Below are positions 45,242 to 54,270 of a stretch of DNA of 64,000 nucleotides, piece by piece; the stretch's first letter is position 1, and each line of letters opens with the position of its first letter. Under the pieces are notes generated by a model. The model did no database searches and was not told the DNA's origin. It was given only the letters and a program-made list of their open reading frames with translations. The stretch lies in contig JASGHK010000006.1 in assembly GCA_049841135.1 (NCBI GenBank), positions 496,001 to 560,000 on the forward strand, given 5' to 3'. The stretch is from JACRCT01 sp049841135. GTDB taxonomy: Bacteria > Myxococcota > Myxococcia > Myxococcales > UBA5297. A program made the translations under genes and the position numbers.

Positions 45242-47123
45242 CTAGCGTCCGCCGCCGCCGCGGAAGCGGTTGGGCATGTCGCGCAGCTGGGTTTTTTCGC
45301 CGCTGTTGGGAGCGGCCTGCTCCTCGGCCTCCTCCTCGCTTTCCTCGTACTCTTCCTCGGAGGCCTCCTCCTCGACCTCTTCTTCTTCATCCGCCTGGAC
45401 CGGCAACGGTCGCCTTCCCGGGGGCAACGGACGCTTGCCGGGTGGCAGACCGGAGCGTGCGGGAGCGGCGGGGCGCTGAGGCTCCTCCTCGACCTCGAAC
45501 TCGCCCGAGACCTGGACCTTCGCCTCTTGCTTGGGCGGCAGGGCCCGTTGCGGGACGGCAGGCCGCGGCGGGGCAGCCTGTGGCGGCCGCTGGGGTGGGC
45601 GGGTGGCCTCGTTGAAGCCCTGTCGCGGGGCCTGGGTCGGTCGCGCCTCGATGTCCACGCCCGACTCGGTGCGGCTGGGGGCTGGGCTCGCGGCCGCCGA
45701 GGGCTTGGGCGCCTCGGCCCTGGGGGCAGGAGCCGCCGCGGCGGGCGCTGCGGGCTTGGCCGGCTCGGCGGGCTTGGCGGCGCCGCCGTGGCCCCCGTGC
45801 GTGCCGTCGCCGGAGGAGTAGTCGTACTTGCCCAGGTGCGTGTTCGCCTTGACCTTCTCCTTGTGCTCCTTCTCCTGCTTCTCGGAGAAGTCCCGGGCCG
45901 CCGCCATCATCCTCTTCATGTCGGCGGGGTCGGCCTCGCCGCGCTCGCGGTGCTTGAGCGAGGGCGCCCACTTGGTGTCCATCCGCTCCGCGAACATCTG
46001 CGGCGGCGGCGGCAGCCCGTAGGTCGCCGGGTCGAAGAACGCCTCGGTGATGTCCGCGAAGCCGTGGGCCTGCATGCGCGACAGGAAGGTGGGGATGATG
46101 CCGGTGGGCGAGTGGTAGCCGTGGATTCTTGCCGTTCTCGTCCTTGTGGGTCGGCACGTAGACGAACAGCGCCTGCGCCCGGTACTCGCCCTTCTCGTCG
46201 AGCGGCAGCACCTCGGCGACGGCGGTGGTGCGGCGCGAGCCGTCGTGGAAGCGCTCGCAGCAGATGATGCCGTTGATGGCGCTGGCGACCTGGGCGCGGA
46301 TGGCCACCAGGGGCATCTCCACCGAGGCCATCAGGCAGAGCGACTCGAGGCGGCGCAGCGTGTCCACCGGGGTGTTGGCGTGGGTGGTGGCCATGGAGCC
46401 GCCGTGGCCGGTGTTCATGGCCTGCATCAGGTCGAAGGCCTCGCCGCCGCGGACCTCGCCGACGACGATCCGGTCGGGGCGCAGACGCAGGGCCGAGTGG
46501 AGCAGGTGGCCCATGTTGACCTCGCCCTTGCCGAACTTGTCGGCGGGGCGGGACTCGAAGGGCACGATGTGGTCCTGCTGCAGCATCAGCTCGGCGCTGT
46601 CCTCGATGGTGAGGATGCGCTCGTCGTTGGGGATCTGGGTGGAGACGATGTTGAGCAGCGTGGTCTTGCCGGAGCCGGTGCCGCCGGAGACGACGATGTT
46701 GAGCTTGGTGTGCACCATGGCGCGGATGAGCCACGCCATCTCGGGCGTCATCGAGCCCCACTCGATGAGCTTCTCGATGCCCGGGCGGCCCTGCATGAAC
46801 TTGCGGATGGAGATGGTGGTGCCCTTGCGCGCGATGGGCGGGAGCACCACGTGGATGCGCGAGCCGTCGGGGAGGCGGGCGTCGAGGCGGGGGCGCTCGT
46901 CGTTCAAGATGCGGCCGACGAACTGGGCCATGTTGCGGGCGGCGCCGAGCAGGCCTTCCTCGCTGAACTTGGCGTCGGTCAGGGTGACCTTGCCCTTGGA
47001 CTCGATCCGAATCTCGCTCGGCCCGTTGATCATGATTTCCGAGCACGAGTCGTCGTCGAGGTACTTGAGGATCGGCTTCAGGAAGGCCCGGAGGGACTCC
47101 TGGTACATGCTGGGCTGTGCCAT
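45242..47123 (-). CDS. CpaF/TadA-type secretion ATPase with long Pro/Ala/Glu-rich tail (frameshifted)
   Basis: About 627 codons. Residues 1-330 are a type II/IV secretion ATPase: Walker A GGTGSGKTTLLN, Asp box TIEDSAELML, Walker B-region RPDRIVVGEVRGGEAFDLMQ and the His box ATTHANTPVDTLRR. Such ATPases power pilus or secretion assembly. One extra base at 46123-46129 (AAGAATCC for AAGATCC on the coding strand) breaks the frame; repair gives KIHGYHSPTGIIPTFLSRMQ. The C-terminal 250 residues are Lys/Pro/Ala then Glu-rich low complexity, unusual for this family. No other Tad/pilus genes are adjacent; the next gene is the GT51-like protein. Confidence 0.85.
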
Positions 47124-47317
47124 GGGCAGGAGTCTAGACCGGAGAGGGCAGGGGGATGAAGGCTGCTCTCGTCGAGGTGCTACGGCGGGCCGGGCCGTTC
47201 TTCACCGCCAGGGCGCCAAGCCTAGGTCTCCCAAGCGCGGAGCGGGACGCCCTGGCGGAGAAGAGCCCAGCAGCCCCTGGACCTCGGCGACTTGCCTGCG
47301 CGCAGCCGACCTGGAGG

Positions 47318-47590
47318 CTAGGCGACCTTGTCCCGGCCGCGGTGCTTCTCCGCGAACGCCGCCAGGGTCCCCACGGTCCCGAAGATCTCCCGGCCGCGCT
47401 CGGCGACGTTGACCACCACGCCGTACTCCTTCTGAAGCATCGTGGAGATCTCGAGGACGTCGATGGAGTCGAGCTCGAGGCCGCCTTCGCCGAACAGGGG
47501 TGTCTCGGAGGTGACCGTGGACGGGTCGATGTGCGTCAGGTTGAGGGCACGACGCAGCTTCTCGAAAAAGGCGGAGTCGGATGGTGTCAT
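47318..47590 (-). CDS. Acyl carrier protein
   Basis: A 90-residue carrier. The phosphopantetheine site is LELDSIDVLE (Ser about residue 42), preceded by LFGEGG and followed by the acidic helix of ACPs. It lies 21 bp downstream of a BtrH-like gene, in the same operon, so it probably carries the group that enzyme transfers; the fatty-acid-synthesis ACP normally sits with fab genes, which are absent here. Start ATG 47590. Confidence 0.85.
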   Translation of the reverse strand: MTPSDSAFFEKLRRALNLTHIDPSTVTSETPLFGEGGLELDSIDVLEISTMLQKEYGVVVNVAERGREIFGTVGTLAAFAEKHRGRDKVA

Positions 47591-47611
47591 GGCTGCGATC
47601 CCTTGCGTGGG

Positions 47612-48614
47612 CTACGCGACGGCCCTGCGAAGCTCGGCGTACATCGATTTCTCCCGCGCGGCGATGTCGCGCAGCATCTTGGGCAGCATCTCGACTGTCT
47701 CGCCCGGCTTTTCGCGGAACTTGCGCAGGCGTGCGGCCATCGAGGCGAAGTCGCGCCACTGATCCCCAAGCTCCAGCATGGGCTTGGAAAGCTCGACCAG
47801 CTTGGAGTTGCCAGTGCGCTCGCCCGCTTGCTTGAGGAACGCCGAGTACATGTAACGGTAGCCCCCACCGCCGGTGCCGATGAGGCTCCTGCATGACCAC
47901 GATGTCGGCCAGCTTCAGGTTCACCGTCTCGCGGCCCTTCCGGTTCCACTTCTCGATCGTCTTGGCGAGGTGGTTGATGCCGTGCAGGCCGGCGATCGGG
48001 ACCGGGGCGTTCATGCTCTTGCAGACGTCGATGACGGCGTCGCGCACCGGCTCCTTGAGGTCCTTTTCCTTCCAGCTGCCCGGCTCGACGTGGAAGGCCA
48101 GCCCCTTCGGCGCCAGGATGCCCTTGGCGAAGCGGGCGTTCTCCAGCGCCTCGGCCGGCAACAGCGCCGGCTCGAGCATGCAGGAGTCGCTGACGACATA
48201 GTCGTTGCCCTCCTTGCCGAAGACGATGATGTTGTGAGTGTTGAAGTGAATGCGCTGCGATTCCGGCATGTACGGCAGCCAGTAGACGCACACCTGCAGC
48301 CCCACCGGGATTCCGCGCTCGAGCAGCGCGTCCAGCTCGCGCTGCGCCCGCGGGCGGTCGCTGCCGTAGCGCGTGACGTGCAAGTCGATCCCCAGCCGCT
48401 TGACCAGGTGCTTGAAGATGTTGCCTGGGGTGATCCGGTAGGAGAGCAGCGGCCAGGGCCCGATCTGAACGAGAGGAAAGTAGACGAAGAACATGCCCGA
48501 GCCGATGCCGAAGACCATCGACTCGTCCAGGTTGATACCCGCGTGCTGCAGGACCCCCGTGATCGTGCCGGTCTCGCAGTGAGCGGCGAAGCGGTGCTTG
48601 TAGTCGATGCGCAT
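47612..48614 (-). CDS. BtrH-like acyltransferase (BtrH_N + C-terminal domain; frameshifted)
   Basis: About 333 residues resembling the butirosin-pathway BtrH family. The N-terminus has HCETGTITGVLQHAGINLDE (Cys as likely nucleophile) and GIGSGMFFVYFPL; the middle has FNTHNIIVFGKEGNDYVVSD with the likely His/Asp. In BtrH the enzyme moves an acyl group from a carrier protein to an amine. The frame breaks at 47882-47888: GAGCCTC on the coding strand; removing a C gives GAGCTC and continues ELIGTGGGGYRYMYSAFLKQ. An ACP gene follows and a third gene precedes, so the operon looks like an acyl-transfer module. Confidence 0.75.
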
Positions 48615-48619
48615 GGGAC

Positions 48620-49060
48620 TCACTTGTTCGAGGCGGCCTTCTTCTCGAGCGGCAGGGGAGCGTTCGGCGGCGGGAGCGTCATGAGCTCCGCGACGGTGAT
48701 CTGGAAGAGCTTGGCGTACCTCTCGTAGATCTCGGGCGACAGCTTGGCCCACACCTTGGGCTTGAGGTGGCGCTTGACCTGGAAGGTCCACAGGCCCGCG
48801 TACGAGGCCAGCAGCCCCGGCTCGAAGCGGCGCACCGCCATGTGGTAGTGCAACGGGCTCATCTCGCCACGCTCTACCCGCTCGCGGGCCTGGCGGAACC
48901 CGTCGCGCTCGATTTGCAGGCGGTCGCCCCAGCCCTCGTTGGTGGCCTGCCAGCCCGAGCTGGGAACGATGTTGTAATTCCCCTTCTCGTCGACGGCGTA
49001 GTACCCGAGCTCGAAGAGGTCGAACGGGCACTTGTCTTGCGGGACCTCGTCCTTCTTCAT
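48620..49060 (-). CDS. Conserved hypothetical protein of the BtrH-ACP operon
   Basis: A 146-residue soluble protein, first gene of the ACP-BtrH operon, ending 5 bp before BtrH. It begins KKDEVPQDKCPFDLFELGYY and has HYHMAVRRFEPGLLASYAGL and a charged C-terminus. I do not recognise the family. Position suggests a partner or acceptor-modifying protein of the BtrH enzyme. Confidence 0.65.
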   Translation of the reverse strand: MKKDEVPQDKCPFDLFELGYYAVDEKGNYNIVPSSGWQATNEGWGDRLQIERDGFRQARERVERGEMSPLHYHMAVRRFEPGLLASYAGLWTFQVKRHLKPKVWAKLSPEIYERYAKLFQITVAELMTLPPPNAPLPLEKKAASNK

Positions 49061-49197
49061 ACGTCCTCCACGGAAGCCCAGAAGCCTGCCGAATCTAATC
49101 GATCGGTTGGGCGCTGAACAACGCGCGGGGCGTGCAAAAACGCACTGCGTCGCCGAGGAGCGACCAGCAGGGCGATGGGCGGAGGCAGTTCACGAGG

Positions 49198-49409
49198 CTA
49201 GGCGAGCAACATCTTCGGCAGTGTCTGGACGGTCTCGCCGGACTTCTCCACGTGCTCAGCCGCGCCGCCGCCGAGGCGAACTCGCGCCACGGGTTGCCGC
49301 TCTCCAGCATCGGTTTGGAGAGCTCGGTCAGCCGAGGGTTGCCCGTGCGCTCGCCCGCCTCCTCGATGAACGCGGCGTACAGGTAGCAGAAGCCTCCGCC
49401 TCCGGTGCC
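49198..49409 (-). pseudogene. Truncated paralogue of the BtrH-like C-terminus
   Basis: The strand encodes CGTGGGGFCYLYAAFIEEAG, ERTGNPRLTELSKPML and, after a frame change near 49260, SGETVQTLPKMLLA-stop. This parallels the intact BtrH C-terminus (GTGGGGYRYMYSAFLKQAG, ERTGNSKLVELSKPML, PGETVEMLPKML). The N-terminal three quarters is missing, so a second copy has been lost to deletion. Confidence 0.7.
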
Positions 49410-49431
49410 ACACGGCTTCGGGAACGCGCGT

Positions 49432-49449
49432 GCGCGTTCGCCCTGCCGC
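49432..49449. terminator. Perfect hairpin downstream of the M61 gene
   Basis: GAACGCGC-GT-GCGCGTTC, 16 bp beyond the M61 stop on the minus strand. No T tract. Confidence 0.4.
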
Positions 49450-49465
49450 CGTCGGGTGCCCGCTC

Positions 49466-51226
49466 TCAGAACGGCGCGCCGAGCCAGGCCTCGAAGAGGG
49501 CTTTCTGCTCCGGGGCGGCGTCGGCGACCTTCTCCAGCCAGCACGCCGTCGCGGGCCGCGCTTCGAGCACGACGTCCACGTTGAGCAACTGGTCGCGGCG
49601 GAAGAGCGTCAGGTGGACCGTGTCGCCGGCGGCGCGCTCGTCCACGCGGTCGTTGAGCGCTGAGGGCGTCACGCGCAGGCCGTCGAGTGCGACGATTCTC
49701 GTCGTCGGCGTAGAGCCCCGCTTGGGACGCCGGCGAGCCCGACAGCGTGGAGGCGACGATAGCTCGATTGCCCGAGCGCAACTCCACTCCGAGCCAGGGC
49801 TTGGCCCCCTCGTCACCACCGTCGGACGGCGAGCCCCCCTTGTCCGAAGCGTTGCGCTTGGGGCGCCGCTGGAGGACGAGCCCCGCCGCCGCGAAGGACG
49901 AGTAGTCGAGCTCTTCGGCCGAGCGGATGGCGCGGTCGAAGAACGCCTTGAGGTCGGGTCCGGCGAGGTCCACCGCCGCCTGCTCGACGCCGTCTTCGGG
50001 GACGCCCTTGCCGTCCCCGAAGCGCTCGAAGAGCAGGCGCATCAGGTCGTCGAGGCTGTGCTCGCCGCTCGAGCGCTTGCGCAGCTCCAGGTCGAGCAGC
50101 GCCGCGACGATCTCCGCCCTTGGCGTAGTAGCTGATGCTGGTGTTGGGCGTGTTCTCGTCGGGCCGGTAGTGCTTGATCCACGCCAGCCGGCTCGCCTCC
50201 GCCAGCGAGACCGCGCGCCGTCCGGGCTGCGACTCCACCGTGGTGATGACCTCGCCCAGCTTGGCGAGGTAGCGGGCCGGGTCGATGATCCCCGCGCGCC
50301 GCAGGACGAGCGTGTCGTAGTAGCTGGTGACGCCCTCCATCGCCCACAGCAGGGTCGTGTAGTTCTCGCGCCGGTAGTCGAAGGGCACCAGCGCGCGCGG
50401 CTTGATGCGTTTGACGTTCCAGAGGTGGAAGTACTCGTGGGCGACGAGCGCGAGCAGCTCCTCGTAGCTCTTGCGCGGGCGGAAGGCGGTGCGCGGCGCG
50501 AGCAGCGTGCAGGAGGCGGCGTGCTCCAGGCCGCCGCGGCCCTTGTCGGTGAGGTGCAGGATGAAGAGGTAGCGCTCGAACGGCAGCCCGCCGAAGAGCC
50601 CCGCCTCGGTCTCGCAGATCTTGACCAAGTCCGCCGTGAGGGCCTCGCGGTCGATGGCGGTGCCGGCCTCGCCCCACAGCGCGATCTCGTGGGGCTTGCC
50701 CGCGGCGGTGAACGGCAGCACGGCGTGCCGGCCCATCTCCACCGGCGAATCGACGAGCTCGTCGTAGTCCTTGGCGGAGAAGGCGCCCGCCAGGGTCGGC
50801 AGGGCGCAGGACGCTCGCCAGCCCTCGGGCGGAGAGAGCTTCCAGCAGGCACGGCTCCCTGCGCAGGTCGTCGTTGGTCAGGAACATCGCCGCGCCGTTG
50901 AAGTAGCCGTGCGAGGCGTCGAGGTGGTTGGTGCGCACCGTCAGGTCGAACGAGTAGACCCGGTAGCCGGCCACCACTTCCGGGTTCGCGCCGGCGTGGA
51001 TGCGCCAGGTGCACTTGTCCACGCGCTCCCACTGCAGCGGCGTGCCCTCGCCGTCGAAGGCCTCGAAGTCCTGGACGTGACGGGCGTACTCGCGCACCAG
51101 GTAGCTGCCCGGAGTCCAGACGGGCATCCAGAGGTCGACCGGGCCGGCCGAGGCGGGGAAGTGGCACTCCACCTCGAAGAGGTGCTCGTGGGGCACTGCG
51201 GGGCGGACGCGGTAGCGACAGGTCAT
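49466..51226 (-). CDS. M61 (glycyl aminopeptidase) family peptidase with PDZ domain (three frameshifts)
   Basis: About 586 codons. The N-terminal beta-sandwich (RYRVRPAVPHEHLFEVECHF) leads to a zinc peptidase domain with HEYFHLWNVKRIKPRAL (HExxH) and GVTSYYDTLVLRRAG, then a PDZ domain (PWLGVELRSGNRAIVASTLS). M61 enzymes are aminopeptidases with a Gly/Ala preference. Three one-base insertions occur: 50834-50842 (repair gives GAGCTC), 50109-50116 (repair gives GATCTC on the plus strand) and 49694-49700 (same motif). Each repair joins family-like sequence. No signal peptide seen at ATG 51226, so probably cytoplasmic. Confidence 0.8.
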
Positions 51227-51316
51227 GGTGTGAGAAGGGTTCGCAACGGGCGCCCCCGGCGTCAAGGAGAACGAACGACCGTCGTCCTCCCCGTCCAGAT
51301 GGGCCGGTCGCCCGCC

Positions 51317-52598
51317 CTACGCCTTCTCCCGCTTGGGCCCCTGCTCGTCCACCAAGCTCAGGCCGGCGGAGCAAGCGGCGCTTGCTGGCGCAATGGAGAG
51401 CAGCCCATGCGAGACGTCTCCCAGCCTGGCCTGGATGCGACGGGTGGCGTCGCGCGCCACGTGCTCGATTCTGCCTCGGCCCCCGAGCAGCGGCGGCGAG
51501 CAGCGGCTCGACCGCGCGGATTGAGCCCGTCCTTCCCAGCGCCATGGCGGCGAGCGAACGAACCTCAGGGGCGGCGTGCCCGAGTGTGCGCAGGAGCAGC
51601 TCTTCGAGGTGCGGCGTCCCCGAGCACTCGCACGCCACGAGGACCTGTGCCGCTGCGCGGGCTCCCAGTTGGAGCGGGTCGAGCTGGAGTGCAGGCCCGT
51701 AGTCTCCGGCGGCCAGCATCGCTTCGAGGGCCACAACTTGGACGGACTCCTCGCGGTCCACGAGCGCCTTGGCGAAGACGGCCGAGACCTCTGGGTAGGG
51801 ATGCCCGGAGGACAAGGCTCTGAGCGCGGAGGCGCGTAGTCCGGCATGGGCTTCAGGGTCCGTCGCAAGGCAGGTGAGGGTATCGCGCGCCTCGGGGGTT
51901 CCGAGCGACTGGGCGGCGAAGAGCCGAACCTGTCGGTCCCCATCTCGGAGCGCGGCGTCGAAGGACGGACGGAAGCCGGTTGGAAAGGTCTCCCGAAGGA
52001 CCTGCAGGTTGCGGATGCGGACACAGGGATCCGAATCGCCGCGGGCGTTGGCCTCGAGTGCGGCGAGCAGCGAGCGGGAACCGGAACCGGAACCGGATTC
52101 GCGTGCCGCCTTGACCAGGCCGCGCACCACCCGCACCACGCGCTCCTCGCAGAGCGTCCCATTCGGCAGCGAGGCGACGATCTCCCCGCCATCGAAGAGG
52201 ATCTCGCCGCAGGCCGCCGCGAAGGCTGTCAGCGCGGAGCGCACGGGCTCGCGCAGGACCGCTGCCGCGACGTCGCTTCGGCCCTGGGTGACCAGCTTCT
52301 CGTCGAAGTTCCGGTCCCCAGTGAGGACTCCGGTCGTCGCAGCGTCGTTGCGGGGCCGAAGGAGGAGACCGCCGGGAAGGTCGCTGACGGCCGCGTGGAT
52401 GCGGGTCGTGCCTCGTGAGCGCTCGAGGAGGACGGCCACGCCATCGCACTGGCCAGCCATGCTCCAGAAGTGGGCCTTGCCCAGCGGGCGCAAGCCCAGC
52501 TGCTGTGCGACCCGACGCGCGTCCCGCCGAGCCGCGAGCGCACCCCAAAGGGCGACGGGGGGAACCAACACCGCGAGCAGGAACAGGAGCTCGAGCAC
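51317..52598 (-). CDS. Membrane-anchored HEAT-repeat-like protein (frameshifted)
   Basis: About 427 codons. An N-terminal hydrophobic helix (LLFLLAVLVPPVALWGALA) anchors a domain of about 130 residues and then helical repeats: VRLFAAQSLGTPEARDTLTC, GLRASALRALSSGHPYPEVS, EVRSLAAMALGRTGSIRAVE, typical HEAT spacing. A homopolymer insertion at 51480-51484 (five instead of four C) breaks the frame; repair continues RGRGRIEHVARDATRRIQAR to a stop at 51317. Function unknown; HEAT proteins are usually scaffolds. Confidence 0.7.
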
Positions 52599-52682
52599 GG
52601 CTCAAGTCTACGCCCGGCCTTGCCCCCACGTGCCGAACGGGGGCAGGCTTCCGCATCGCAGAAAGGGACAGAGGAGAGAGGC

Positions 52683-53057
52683 ATGACCCGGCTCGCACCG
52701 CTTCTGGTCCTGGCATTGACCGCGTCGCTCTGCAGCTGCCAGCAGAAGGCCGGCAGCGAAGGTGGCGAGCAGCCGGGACCTTCGACCTTCAAGCCCCCGG
52801 TGGTCGACAAGCCGCCCGCGAGCCCCACCGTGGACCGCACGTGCACTTCGGCGGCGGACTGCGAAGCGGTGGCCTGCGAGTGCAGTTGCTCGGGCGGCGA
52901 GGGCCTCTCGCTGCGGGAGGACGCCGTGCTCAAGAGGGACGCCGAGCGCTGGTACCAGGAGCGCGGTTGCCAGAAGCCCACGACGTGCCCCAAGGTCACC
53001 TGCCCACCGTCGAGGGTCGATTGCGTCGGTGGCGCCTGCCACGTCGTCCATGGCTGA
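52683..53057 (+). CDS. Small Cys-rich lipoprotein
   Basis: A 124-residue precursor: signal peptide with a CSC lipobox-like end (ALTASLCSCQQ), Pro-rich linker, and a Cys-rich domain with CTSAADCEAVACECSCSGG and C-terminal CQKPTTCPKVTCPP and CVGGACHVVHG. A strong AGGAGAG lies before ATG 52683. Divergent from the HEAT-like gene. Function unknown. Confidence 0.75.
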   Translation: MTRLAPLLVLALTASLCSCQQKAGSEGGEQPGPSTFKPPVVDKPPASPTVDRTCTSAADCEAVACECSCSGGEGLSLREDAVLKRDAERWYQERGCQKPTTCPKVTCPPSRVDCVGGACHVVHG

Positions 53058-53102
53058 GGGGCCCGTGAATACCAGGGCTTGGCCGCTTGGCCGCCCAAGG
53101 TC

Positions 53103-53130
53103 TTGACAGGGCTGGCCCCCTTCCAATAAA
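53103..53130 (+). promoter_or_regulatory. Sigma-70-type promoter for rplM-rpsI
   Basis: TTGACA (53103-53108), a 16-bp spacer and AATAAA (53125-53130), the only AT-rich spot nearby. A leader of about 75 nt would follow before rplM. Ribosomal protein leaders are often autoregulated, but no L13-binding structure is obvious to me. Confidence 0.6.
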
Positions 53131-53212
53131 AGGACGCGCTTTCGCGAGACCGCCGGAACAGGTGGTGGCGCAGTTTGTTTCCCTAAAGAGCCGCAACGAA
53201 TCGGAGCAGAAG

Positions 53213-53647
53213 ATGGGCACGTACAGCGCAAAGCCGGCGGACATCAAGCGCCGTTGGTTCGTCATCGACGTCGACGGCAAGGTCCTCGGCCGCGCCGCCA
53301 GCCAGATCGCCAGCATCCTCAAGGGCAAGACCAGCCCCCGCTACACCCCGTCGTTCGACGCGGGCGATCACGTCATCGTGATCAATGCGGCCAAGGTGAA
53401 GCTGACCGGCACCAAGGAGCAGAAGAAGCTGTACTACAAGCACACCCTGCACCCCGGCGGCCTGAAGATCACCACGGCCGAGAAGCTGCGCGAGAAGCAC
53501 CCCGAGGACATGGTCATCAACGCCGTCAAGCGCATGCTCCCGCGCAACGCGCTCGGCCGCCAGCTGATGACCAAGCTGAAGGTCTACGCCGGCGCCGAGC
53601 ACAACCACAAGGCGCAGCAGCCGGTCGAGTACAAGGTCAACGCCTAG
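53213..53647 (+). CDS. rplM: 50S ribosomal protein L13
   Basis: A 144-residue L13. Signature elements: RRWFVIDVDGKVLGRAASQIA, the central HVIVINAAKVKLTGTK, KKLYYKHTLHPGGLK and the late VKRMLPRNALGRQLMTKLKV. Binds 23S rRNA during early 50S assembly. ATG 53213 is the only start giving the family N-terminus, and GGAG lies 8 bases upstream. It is followed by rpsI, the conserved bacterial pair. Confidence 0.97.
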   Translation: MGTYSAKPADIKRRWFVIDVDGKVLGRAASQIASILKGKTSPRYTPSFDAGDHVIVINAAKVKLTGTKEQKKLYYKHTLHPGGLKITTAEKLREKHPEDMVINAVKRMLPRNALGRQLMTKLKVYAGAEHNHKAQQPVEYKVNA

Positions 53648-53699
53648 GCAAGCTTTTCCGCTTTTGCCGGCACGACCGGCGATCCGAACGAGGAACACG

Positions 53700-54098
53700 A
53701 TGGCAGAGCAGGCGCAGAAGGGTTACGGCACGGGCCGCCGCAAGGTCGCAGTCGCGCGCGTCCACATCAAGCCCGGCACGGGCATCATCACCATCAACGA
53801 CCGCCCGATCGACAACTACTTCGGCCGCGAGACGGCGAAGATGGTCCTCCGGCAGCCGCTGGAGCTCGTCGAGCAGAAGGACAAGCTTGACGTGGCGGTG
53901 ACGGTCGACGGCGGCGGGCTCTCCGGCCAGGCCGGCGCCATCCGCCACGGCATCAGCCGCGCGCTGTGCAAGTACAACCCGGAGTTCCGTCCCGTGCTGA
54001 AGAAGGCCGGGATGATGACCCGCGACGCCCGCGCGGTCGAGCGCAAGAAGTACGGCCAGCCCGGCGCCCGCAAGCGCTTCCAGTTCAGCAAGCGCTAA
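53700..54098 (+). CDS. rpsI: 30S ribosomal protein S9
   Basis: A 132-residue S9: GTGRRKVAVARVHIKPGTG near the N-terminus, IRHGISRALCKYNPEFRPVL and the conserved basic end KKYGQPGARKRFQFSKR, whose last Arg contacts P-site tRNA. GAGGAA precedes ATG 53700. Second gene of the rplM operon (52-bp gap); a hairpin follows 41 bp after the stop. Confidence 0.97.
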   Translation: MAEQAQKGYGTGRRKVAVARVHIKPGTGIITINDRPIDNYFGRETAKMVLRQPLELVEQKDKLDVAVTVDGGGLSGQAGAIRHGISRALCKYNPEFRPVLKKAGMMTRDARAVERKKYGQPGARKRFQFSKR

Positions 54099-54139
54099 GT
54101 CCGTCTGGCAGGCTCCTTGGAGCCAGCCGCGAATATTGG

Positions 54140-54171
54140 CGAGGCGAGTCTCCACTGGGAGGCTCGCCTCG
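54140..54171 (+). terminator. Hairpin after rpsI
   Basis: CGAGGCGAG and CTCGCCTCG, 9-bp perfect stem with a 14-nt loop, followed by TCTCATT. Confidence 0.6.
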
Positions 54172-54270
54172 TCTCATTGCGGGAGCGGGCCGTCAGGTCT
54201 GAAAACATGTCAGGAAGAGCGGTCCAACCTTCAGCAGGTTGCGCTCGGATTGCCGTCGTGGTGAAGGTCC

